From Candidatus Saccharicenans sp. (GTDB lineage: Bacteria > Acidobacteriota > Aminicenantia > Aminicenantales > Saccharicenantaceae), in assembly GCA_024653405.1 (NCBI GenBank), contig JANLGB010000159.1, positions 1-5,116 of the forward strand: a stretch of DNA of 5,116 bases, given 5' to 3'. The translations under genes and the position numbers were made by a program. Shown here one piece after another: positions 1 to 5,116 of the stretch (its first letter is position 1; every line of letters starts with the position of its first letter). The notes under the pieces are model-generated. The model saw only the letters and a list, made by a program, of their open reading frames with translations, was not told where the DNA came from and did no database searches.

Positions 1-531
1 GGCCCGGTCCTCGGCCAGGGCCAGCGACAGCTTGGCCGGGAGTTTGTCCCGGCCGGCCAGGATGAATATCACAAACACAAAGACTAGCAGCAGGTTGGTT
101 ATAAAGGACAGGAAGGAGCCCAGGGTGCCCAGCAACCAGCCGGTGATTTTTTCCAGGTTGAGCTGGGAAATTATAGTCGGCACACTGACCTTGAAGGGCA
201 GGTGTTCCAGCCAGGTCAGCAATTCGGCCGTAAAAGAATCAATCTGCCGGTTGTACTTGGGAAATTCAGAAGCGAAATATTTACCGCTGGAATAAAGCAG
301 CAGGCCAAACAAGTAGAGCAGGGAAAAGGTCAAAATCAAGATCAGGATGATGGCCATCGTTTTGGGCAGCTTGAGTTTTATCAACCAGTCCAGCAGGGGC
401 GAAACGGCATAAGAAATGAACAGGGCCACCAGGAAGGGCAGCAGAACTGGCCTGGCGATTTTCAAGATGAGACCGGTGATGAACAGAACGATTATGACCA
501 GGGAGACCCGGGTCAACCTTGATTCAGACAT
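1..531 (-). CDS. AI-2E family (PerM/YdiK-like) membrane permease, N-terminal part, cut by the window edge
   Basis: The reading frame starts at an ATG at 531 and stays open for 177 codons to base 1, so the C-terminal half lies outside the window. It shows the N-terminal layout of the AI-2E/UPF0118 transporter family: hydrophobic segments at about residues 9-25, 29-50 and 58-80, a polar stretch (about 83-130) predicted to be extracytoplasmic, then a long hydrophobic stretch at 135-160 ending in ILAGRDKL. The 'PVLLPFLVALFISYAVSPL' stretch after the first helix is typical of the family. Family members are integral membrane proteins of about 350 residues. Some export AI-2 and others act as Na+/H+ antiporters, so the substrate cannot be assigned. 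The start follows the upstream DUF6599 stop codon by 13 bases with purine-rich AGG/GGGGA runs before it, so the two genes are probably co-transcribed. The family call is firm; the substrate is unknown. Confidence 0.88.
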   Translation of the reverse strand, partial: MSESRLTRVSLVIIVLFITGLILKIARPVLLPFLVALFISYAVSPLLDWLIKLKLPKTMAIILILILTFSLLYLFGLLLYSSGKYFASEFPKYNRQIDSFTAELLTWLEHLPFKVSVPTIISQLNLEKITGWLLGTLGSFLSFITNLLLVFVFVIFILAGRDKLPAKLSLALAEDRA

Positions 532-544
532 GCCCGCCTGTCCC

Positions 545-1459
545 CTACCTCCGGCCGGCCAGGGCCTGGCCCAGACGGTCAAATTGCTTCACGGCCAGGG
601 GCAGCAGGTCTTCGGGCACCCGGCTGAAACCATAGAGGTAGCCTCCGGCCTGTCCCAGGAGCACATGCTGGCCATAGGCATTTTTCTGGTGGTAGCGGGA
701 ACCTTCCTTCAGGAAGGGACTCTTCTCGCCGGCATAAAAATCAACCAGCTTCTGCAGGCGGGCTCCGGCTTCGGCCGGCGAACCGCAATCAATTACCAGC
801 CCTTCGTATTCAACCTGGTTGTGGCGGTAAAGAACGATATAACCATGGTTGAGGAAATCAAAGCCCAGGAAATTCTTCTTGATGTATTTTTCTGAATTTT
901 TAACCCGTCCTTCTGGAGGGAAAAAGCGGAAAACCTCAAGCAACTTACCTTTGTCCTTTATCCCGGCTTCAACCAGCCGGGCAAATTGCTTCAGGTAGTC
1001 GGCCGTCTCCTCTCCGCCGTTATAACAAAGCAGCTTAATGTAAAAACGCCCGGAGATGAAATTCAGGACCTCTTCCTCCAGGTAGCCGGCATTGCCGAGA
1101 TTGAGGTCGGGATTGTCCGGGTAGCGCTCGGAACTGAAAATACCAAAGGCGTTGAGGGGCGAACCCATGTCATAGATTTCCAGGGTGATGACGGTTTCGG
1201 TCCCGTTTTTCTGGTACTGGGCCACCACCAGTTCCTGGAAATCATAGCTGAGATAAGCCTCGGAAGCCCCGTCGATATATTCAAACAGGGTACCGGGTGA
1301 AAAAAACTGGGGCTCTTCCTGAAACTGCCAGCCCTCCAGCCGCGGCAGCAACGACTTCAGTTCCGAATCCGACACCACAGTTGCGGCTGAGGCGAGAAAC
1401 AGCCAGCCCAGAGCTAGATTTATCAACACGGTAGCCAGGAGAATTCTTGTGCCTTTCAT
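545..1459 (-). CDS. Exported DUF6599 family protein, function unknown
   Basis: The 304-residue protein starts at the ATG at 1459. A longer frame reaches an ATG at 1534, but the inner start is preferred: it has a strong GGAGG five bases upstream and begins a clean signal peptide (MKGTR, a hydrophobic core at residues 6-23, then an ASA/SAA cleavage region near 24-26). The longer start would also place the predicted promoter inside the gene. There is no lipobox Cys, so a soluble periplasmic or secreted product is likely. The core matches DUF6599 as I recall it: 'LFEYIDGASEAYLSYDF' at 58-74, an 'IYDMGSPLNAFGIFSSERY' block at 95-113 and a C-terminal repeat-like half with 'GYIVLYR' at 206-212. The function is not known. 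It is the first gene of a leftward operon with an AI-2E-type permease and is divergent from the DUF362/radical SAM genes, which suggests a related envelope role (inference). Confidence 0.85.
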   Translation of the reverse strand: MKGTRILLATVLINLALGWLFLASAATVVSDSELKSLLPRLEGWQFQEEPQFFSPGTLFEYIDGASEAYLSYDFQELVVAQYQKNGTETVITLEIYDMGSPLNAFGIFSSERYPDNPDLNLGNAGYLEEEVLNFISGRFYIKLLCYNGGEETADYLKQFARLVEAGIKDKGKLLEVFRFFPPEGRVKNSEKYIKKNFLGFDFLNHGYIVLYRHNQVEYEGLVIDCGSPAEAGARLQKLVDFYAGEKSPFLKEGSRYHQKNAYGQHVLLGQAGGYLYGFSRVPEDLLPLAVKQFDRLGQALAGRR

Positions 1460-1464
1460 TGTTT

Positions 1465-1469
1465 CCTCC
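1465..1469 (-). promoter_or_regulatory. Strong ribosome binding site that fixes the DUF6599 start
   Basis: Read on the minus strand, GGAGG is followed by AAACA and then ATG at 1459, a five-base spacer. No comparable site precedes the upstream in-frame ATG at 1534, so this site decides the start in favour of the 304-residue form with an N-terminal signal peptide. Confidence 0.85.
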
Positions 1470-1479
1470 GCCTCAATCC

Positions 1480-1508
1480 AATATATCCAGTTTGACCGGC
1501 AATTGCAA
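1480..1508 (-). promoter_or_regulatory. Sigma-70-type promoter for the DUF6599/permease operon
   Basis: On the minus strand there is a -35 element TTGCAA (1503-1508), a spacer of exactly 17 bases and a -10 element TATATT (1480-1485). Transcription would start near 1472-1474, leaving a leader of about 13-15 bases that contains the GGAGG site. The match to consensus (4 of 6 and 5 of 6, ideal spacing) and the position just before the gene support the call. The -35 element overlaps a small palindrome, GCAATTGC (1499-1506). Confidence 0.65.
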
Positions 1509-1527
1509 CCACCGGAGCCGCATTCTA

Positions 1528-1556
1528 TTGACAACCCCTCGGTTAAAGGTCATTAT
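1528..1556 (+). promoter_or_regulatory. Sigma-70-type promoter for the DUF362/radical SAM operon
   Basis: A perfect -35 hexamer TTGACA (1528-1533) is followed after 17 bases by CATTAT (1551-1556), which matches four of six -10 positions including the key A2 and T6. A better-looking TATAAC lies at 1554-1559, but its 20-base spacing is too long. Transcription would begin around 1563, only about 8 bases before the DUF362 ATG at 1571, giving a very short leader. The two divergent -35 boxes are only 19 bases apart, so regulators could affect both directions. Confidence 0.5.
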
Positions 1557-1567
1557 AACTCTGACCT
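1547..1567. promoter_or_regulatory. Candidate operator: AGGTCA-N9-TGACCT inverted repeat
   Basis: Two perfect 6-base inverted arms, AGGTCA (1547-1552) and TGACCT (1562-1567), are separated by 9 bases and cover the predicted -10 element and start point of the rightward promoter. The position suits a repressor site for a dimeric regulator. A pair of 6-base arms can occur by chance in an intergenic region of this size, and no regulator gene is in the window, so this is only a candidate. Confidence 0.3.
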
Positions 1568-1570
1568 GAG

Positions 1571-2467
1571 ATGAACAAGTCCAGAGTGGTCATCGTCACC
1601 TGCAGCCGGAATATTCCCGACCTGACCCACCCCGACCCCAGCCTGGTCCTGGCCATGATTAAAAAGGGCTTCCAGGCCCTGAGCGGGGAGGCCGAGGCCG
1701 GGACCGCCCTGGCCCGCTGGTTCCGCCCCGGGGAAACCATCGGCATAAAAATCAACACCATCGGCCGGCGAGCTCTCAGCACCAGCCCGGAAACTGCCCT
1801 GACTCTCGGCCTGTGGCTCGGCCAGACCATCAGCCGCGAAGAGAACATAATTATCTGGGACCGGACCGGTGAAGAGCTGAAAGAGGCCGGGTATAAGCTT
1901 TCAACCTCAGGCGGTAGCCTGAGGGTTTTCGGCACCGACCATCGCCAGGCCGGCTATCAGTCGGAACCCACAGCCCACCGCCAAATAGGCAGCCTTTTTT
2001 CCCGCATCCAGGCCGAGTTCATCCAGGCCAGCATCAGCCTGGCCTTGCTGAAGGACCACGGCCTGGCCGGAGTCACGGCCGGGCTCAAGAATTATTTCGG
2101 GGCCATTCACAACCCGAACAAGTACCACGATTCTAACTGTGACCCCTACATCGCCGAGCTTTTCGAAACTGACTCCATCAGAAAGAAGCACCGTCTGACC
2201 ATCATTGACGCCCTCCGGGTTCAGTACCACCGCGGCCCTTCCTACCATCCCCAGTGGCTGGCCGGGGTCCGCCAGCTCATTTTCAGCACCGACCCGGTGG
2301 CAGCCGATGTCGTCGGCTGGCAACTAATCGAGAAACTGCGGGCCCGGAAAGGATTGCCCTCGCTCAAAGAAGAAAAACGCGAGCCGTCTTACCTGCTGAC
2401 TGCTGAGAAACTCAACCTGGGCCAGTCCCGGCTGGAAAATATCGAGATTCTGGAAGAAGAAGTATAA
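1571..2467 (+). CDS. DUF362 domain-containing protein without signal peptide or ferredoxin domain
   Basis: The 298-residue product matches the DUF362 family (PF04015). Recognisable blocks are 'GIKINTIG' (58-65) followed by the STSPETA segment (70-76), 'LLKDHGLAGVTAGLKN' (159-174) running into 'YFGAIHNPNKYHDSNCDPY' (175-193), 'IIDALRVQYHRGP' (211-223) and 'STDPVAADVVGWQLIEKL' (239-256). The family has no settled biochemical role. Some members are fused to 4Fe-4S ferredoxin domains or carry Tat signals; this one has neither, with only two Cys (11 and 190), so it is probably cytoplasmic. ATG 1571 is the first possible start after an in-frame TGA at 1562-1564. No convincing Shine-Dalgarno precedes it, and a GTG at 1583 is an alternative. 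It is the first gene of the rightward operon, and its stop lies 23 bases before the radical SAM gene. The family call is firm; the function is unknown. Confidence 0.88.
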   Translation: MNKSRVVIVTCSRNIPDLTHPDPSLVLAMIKKGFQALSGEAEAGTALARWFRPGETIGIKINTIGRRALSTSPETALTLGLWLGQTISREENIIIWDRTGEELKEAGYKLSTSGGSLRVFGTDHRQAGYQSEPTAHRQIGSLFSRIQAEFIQASISLALLKDHGLAGVTAGLKNYFGAIHNPNKYHDSNCDPYIAELFETDSIRKKHRLTIIDALRVQYHRGPSYHPQWLAGVRQLIFSTDPVAADVVGWQLIEKLRARKGLPSLKEEKREPSYLLTAEKLNLGQSRLENIEILEEEV

Positions 2468-2480
2468 TATATATATAAGA
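2463..2480 (+). repeat. Short TA-rich tract between DUF362 and radical SAM genes
   Basis: The 23-base gap between the two genes, together with the end of the DUF362 gene, contains an alternating TA run (TATATATATA at 2468-2477) just after the TAA stop. It stands out from the GC-rich surroundings. It includes a TATAAT (2463-2468), but no -35 element lies at a suitable distance (TATCGA at 17 bases), so an internal promoter is not well supported. The tract probably keeps the downstream ribosome site unstructured (inference). Confidence 0.4.
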
Positions 2481-2490
2481 AGAAGGACCT

Positions 2491-3618
2491 ATGGACCGCA
2501 GGGATTTCTTAAAGTGCTCTCTGGCTGGCAGCAGCCTGCTGTGGCTGCCCGGGATTTCCAGTTCTGCCTCTATTTTTCCCGGCAGCAGTTCTCCGGCCGC
2601 CGGGCTATCCCGGGTTGAAGCCAGGTATTACCAAAAGCTTCCCTACCGGGAGATAAGGTGTGACCTGTGTCCCCGTTTCTGCCAGCTCGGAGACAAAGAA
2701 AGAGGCTTCTGCGGGGTCAGGGAAAACCAGGACGGCAAGTATTACACCCTGGTCTATGGCCAGGTGGCCAGCCTGAATGTCGACCCCATCGAGAAAAAAC
2801 CCTTCTTCCATTTCCTGCCTGGCTCGGAAGCCTTTTCCCTGGCCACCGCCGGCTGCAACCTCAGCTGCAAATTCTGCCAGAACTGGGAAATCTCCCAGAT
2901 GAGGCCGGAGCAGGTCAAGAACATCTACCTCCCGCCTGAAGCTGTGGTGGCTTCCTGTGAACGTTACAACTGCCCGGTCATTGCTTACACCTACACCGAG
3001 CCGGTAATCTTCTTTGAATACATGTACGACAGCAGTCTGCTGGCCAGAAAAAAAGGCATAAAGAACGTGGTGGTCACTGCCGGTTACATTAACCCCGGAC
3101 CGTTAGCCGACCTGTTGGGTGTGGTCGAGGCTATCAAGGTTGACCTCAAGGCTTTCAACCAGAATTTTTACACTGAGTATGTCCGGGGACAGCTGCCACC
3201 GGTCCTGGAGACCATCAAGCAGATCGCCCGCTCGGGCTGCTGGCTGGAAATAGTTTACCTGGTTATTCCCACTCTGAATGACCGGCCGGAAGAAATAAGG
3301 GAGATGTGCCGCTGGTTAAAAAACGAGATCGGTCCCGACTATCCCCTGCATTTGTCCCGCTTCCACCCGATGTACCTGATCAAGAACCTGCCCCCCACCC
3401 CGGTGGCCACCCTGGACAGGCTGCGGGAAGTGGCCCTGGAGGAAGGACTCCATTACGTTTACGTGGGCAACGTCCCTGGACATCCCGGGGAGAACACCTA
3501 CTGCCCGAAATGCGGTAAGTTGATTATAGAAAGATATGGTTATATCATCAGGAAAAAAGAACTGAGCGGTAACAAATGCCGGTACTGCGGTCAGGTAATC
3601 GCCGGGGTCTGGAGCTGA
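2491..3618 (+). CDS. AmmeMemoRadiSam-type radical SAM enzyme with a twin-arginine signal sequence
   Basis: This 375-residue protein has the radical SAM motif CX3CX2C at C122, C126 and C129 (GCNLSCKFCQNW), which binds the 4Fe-4S cluster that cleaves S-adenosylmethionine. Two more Cys groups fit the PflA-like family found with AMMECR1 and Memo: an N-terminal C57/C60/C64/C74 set in 'CDLCPRFCQLGDKERGFCG', and a C-terminal CXXC pair (C338/C341, C363/C366) ending in IAGVWS, which resembles a zinc ribbon. The N-terminus, MDRRDFLKCSLAG, then a hydrophobic stretch to about residue 26, fits a Tat signal (RRxFLK) with possible cleavage near SSSAS. No ATG, GTG or TTG occurs between the start and C57, so a start that omits the signal is unlikely. 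AAGGA at 2483-2487 is the ribosome site, with a tight 3-base spacer. The substrate is unknown. The gene lies between DUF362 and a membrane spermidine-synthase-like gene. No AMMECR1 or Memo gene is in the window. Confidence 0.9.
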   Translation: MDRRDFLKCSLAGSSLLWLPGISSSASIFPGSSSPAAGLSRVEARYYQKLPYREIRCDLCPRFCQLGDKERGFCGVRENQDGKYYTLVYGQVASLNVDPIEKKPFFHFLPGSEAFSLATAGCNLSCKFCQNWEISQMRPEQVKNIYLPPEAVVASCERYNCPVIAYTYTEPVIFFEYMYDSSLLARKKGIKNVVVTAGYINPGPLADLLGVVEAIKVDLKAFNQNFYTEYVRGQLPPVLETIKQIARSGCWLEIVYLVIPTLNDRPEEIREMCRWLKNEIGPDYPLHLSRFHPMYLIKNLPPTPVATLDRLREVALEEGLHYVYVGNVPGHPGENTYCPKCGKLIIERYGYIIRKKELSGNKCRYCGQVIAGVWS

Positions 3619-5116
3619 GTCCGGTCCTCTGGCCCTGTCTGCTGGGTTTCCTGGCCACTTCCTTCCAGGTTCTCATCCTGAGAGAATTCGAGGTCCGCTT
3701 CCAGGGCAACGAGCTGGTCTATGGCCTGGTCCTGGCTTTCTGGCTGCTGGGGGGTGGTCTGGGCAGCCTGCTGGCCGAAAAAAAATTCATTCGCCGGCTC
3801 TCCCCGGCCCGCTTTTATCGGGGTCTGATCATCATCTCGGCCGCTCTGCTGCTGGTGCTGAGGTTTTCCCGGTTCTTCTATGCAGTGCTGCCGGGAGAAC
3901 TGACCGGGCCCGGTCCCCTTTTTCTGACCTCCTGGTTCATCGCCTTTGCCCTCAGCCTGCCGCTCGGAGCACTGTTTGTCTACAATATCTTCTGGCAGAA
4001 CGGGAACCTAGTGGCCGTTTATCAACTGGAATCCCTGGGGGCGGCGGTCGGCGGCCTGCTGGTCTACCTGGTTCTCATTCCTTACCTTTCGAGCTGGCAG
4101 GCAGCTTCGGTGCTCACCCTGCTGGTCGGGCTGGGCATTGCCCTGGCCGCACGGCCGAAGAGACTTTTCACCCTGGGCCTGGCCCTGCTCCTGGCCGCCG
4201 GTCTCTGGTTTTCCGACCGCCCGACCGAAAGACTTTACTGGCAGCCTTTTCGGTTGATAGAAGTCAGAGATTCACCTTACGCCCGCCTCCAGGTGATTAA
4301 AAACGAAGACCAGGTTTCTTTTTACTCTAACAGCTCGATGGCCTTCAACTTTCCGGACCCGGCCGCGGCCGAAGAAGCCGTCCATTTCGCCTTCCTGCAA
4401 CGACCCGAGGCTGACCATCTGCTTCTGCTGGGGGGCGGTCTTAACGGAACCCTGGCCCAGGCCCTGCAGTATCCACAAGTCAAGATTGACTACGTAGAAC
4501 TTGACCCGGTGCTGGTGGAACTGGCCCGGGAGGTCCTGGCCGGGAAACCCACCGGCCTGGACGACCCGCGGGTCACCGTTCACCTGGTTGATGGAAGGAA
4601 ATTCCTGCGGCAAACCCTTGGCCGTTATGACCTTATCATCTGCAATCTGCCTGAGCCGGCTACAGCCCAGGTCAACAGGTTTTACACGGTTGAATTTTTT
4701 GCGGCCGCCAAGGAAAAACTGGCACCTGACGGCGTTTTGTCTTTTCTCCTGCCTTCTTCTGAGACTTACCTTTCCCCTGCGAGAAGCCTGCTCCTGGCCT
4801 CAATATTTAATTCTCTAAAGGCAGTCTTCCCGGTGACAGAAATAATTCCTGGGGATAATAATGTGATCCTGGCCTCCAACGGTCGACTGGAAACAGACCT
4901 GGAAAGCCTGCTGGAAAAATATCACCACTACCATCTGCAAACGGTTTTCTTCCGGCCTGAATTCCTGAGAAGCCGTTTCCACCCGCTGAAGCGGGAATAC
5001 CTGCGGGCCAGCCTCGAAGAAATTACCAATCCCCGGTTGAATTCTGACCGGGCCCCGGTCAGTTATTTTTACCAGACCCTGGTCTGGAGCCAGCAATTCC
5101 CCGGCCGGGGCAGTCG
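3576..5116 (+). CDS. Multi-pass membrane protein fused to a spermidine-synthase-like domain, C-terminus beyond the window
   Basis: The frame is open from ATG 3576 to the right edge (513 codons). About seven hydrophobic segments (residues roughly 17-34, 47-67, 82-97, 113-137, 150-170, 174-192, 197-212) include the family-like 'LILREFEVRFQGNEL' and 'YQLESLGAAVGGLL' motifs. A spermidine synthase/methyltransferase-like Rossmann domain follows from about residue 222: GGGLNG (286-291), YVELDP with E308, VDG with D339, then 'YDLIICNLPEP' (351-361) and NRFYTVEFF (367-375). The nucleotide-binding residues are kept, but the acidic residues of spermidine synthase (GGGDG and DxxDP) are replaced, so aminopropyl transfer is doubtful. 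As I recall, homologues continue with another membrane region. The start is uncertain: ATG 3576 overlaps the radical SAM gene by 43 bases with a weak site, while CTG 3615 would overlap its stop codon (CTGA) with GGGG seven bases upstream. The membrane-bound, third-gene position suggests translational coupling. Confidence 0.82.
   Translation, partial: MPVLRSGNRRGLELSPVLWPCLLGFLATSFQVLILREFEVRFQGNELVYGLVLAFWLLGGGLGSLLAEKKFIRRLSPARFYRGLIIISAALLLVLRFSRFFYAVLPGELTGPGPLFLTSWFIAFALSLPLGALFVYNIFWQNGNLVAVYQLESLGAAVGGLLVYLVLIPYLSSWQAASVLTLLVGLGIALAARPKRLFTLGLALLLAAGLWFSDRPTERLYWQPFRLIEVRDSPYARLQVIKNEDQVSFYSNSSMAFNFPDPAAAEEAVHFAFLQRPEADHLLLLGGGLNGTLAQALQYPQVKIDYVELDPVLVELAREVLAGKPTGLDDPRVTVHLVDGRKFLRQTLGRYDLIICNLPEPATAQVNRFYTVEFFAAAKEKLAPDGVLSFLLPSSETYLSPARSLLLASIFNSLKAVFPVTEIIPGDNNVILASNGRLETDLESLLEKYHHYHLQTVFFRPEFLRSRFHPLKREYLRASLEEITNPRLNSDRAPVSYFYQTLVWSQQFPGRGS

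Noticed and set aside
202..895. Overlapping plus-strand open frames across the permease and DUF6599 genes
   Set aside because: They give low-complexity, Gln/Gly-rich or featureless products antisense to two genes with clear signal, membrane and family motifs.
1460..1534. 25-residue N-terminal extension of the DUF6599 protein from an ATG at 1534
   Set aside because: The extension (MSIECGSGG...) has no ribosome site, would bury the -35 and -10 elements in coding sequence, and precedes an ideal GGAGG plus signal peptide start at 1459.
34..1785. Frequent GGCCGG/CCGGCC words
   Set aside because: They occur throughout the coding regions, mostly as Ala/Gly/Arg/Pro codons of a GC-rich genome, with no regular spacing or palindromic array.
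1907..2323. 138-codon open frame on the minus strand inside the DUF362 gene
   Set aside because: It is antisense to a clearly recognisable DUF362 protein and shows no family features. GC-rich codon bias commonly leaves such open antisense frames.
2440..2468. Internal promoter before the radical SAM gene based on TATAAT at 2463
   Set aside because: The hexamer at the right distance (TATCGA) is a poor -35, and the TATAAT overlaps the DUF362 stop codon in a simple TA run. The 23-base gap fits co-transcription.
4272..5096. Open frames on both strands inside the SpeE-like domain
   Set aside because: The frame that continues from the membrane region contains GGGLNG, YVELDP and NRFYT motifs. The other frames have no recognisable domain.

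Overview
The window is 5.1 kb of dense bacterial chromosome with GC-rich coding sequence (many GCC, CTG and CCG codons). It holds five protein genes in two divergent groups. No RNA genes, mobile elements or CRISPR arrays are visible. The gene types (exported DUF6599 protein, DUF362 protein, AmmeMemoRadiSam-type radical SAM enzyme, membrane-fused spermidine-synthase-like protein) suggest an anaerobic, deep-branching Gram-negative-type lineage such as Aminicenantes/Acidobacteriota or a Thermodesulfobacteriota relative. This placement is a weak inference from gene content alone.

Left half, minus strand: a promoter at about 1480-1508 drives an exported DUF6599 protein (1459-545). It is followed 13 bases later by an AI-2E/PerM-type membrane permease (531 to the left edge, C-terminus missing). 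Right half, plus strand: a second promoter at about 1528-1556 drives a DUF362 protein (1571-2467). Next come a radical SAM enzyme with a twin-arginine signal (2491-3618) and a multi-pass membrane protein fused to a spermidine-synthase-like Rossmann domain (3576 or 3615 to the right edge, incomplete). Both transcription units start in one 111-bp intergenic region, which also carries an inverted repeat over the -10 and start region of the rightward promoter.

Three of the five products are membrane-bound or carry an ordinary or Tat-type export signal, and a fourth is a permease. Two use or probably bind S-adenosylmethionine-type cofactors. DUF362, DUF6599 and this subfamily of fused spermidine-synthase-like proteins have no established function that I know of. 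A plausible but unproven reading is an uncharacterised envelope-associated redox or modification module. The most notable points are the Tat signal on a radical SAM enzyme and the loss of the amine-site acidic residues in the spermidine-synthase-like domain. No AMMECR1 or Memo gene lies in the window, although these usually accompany this radical SAM family.
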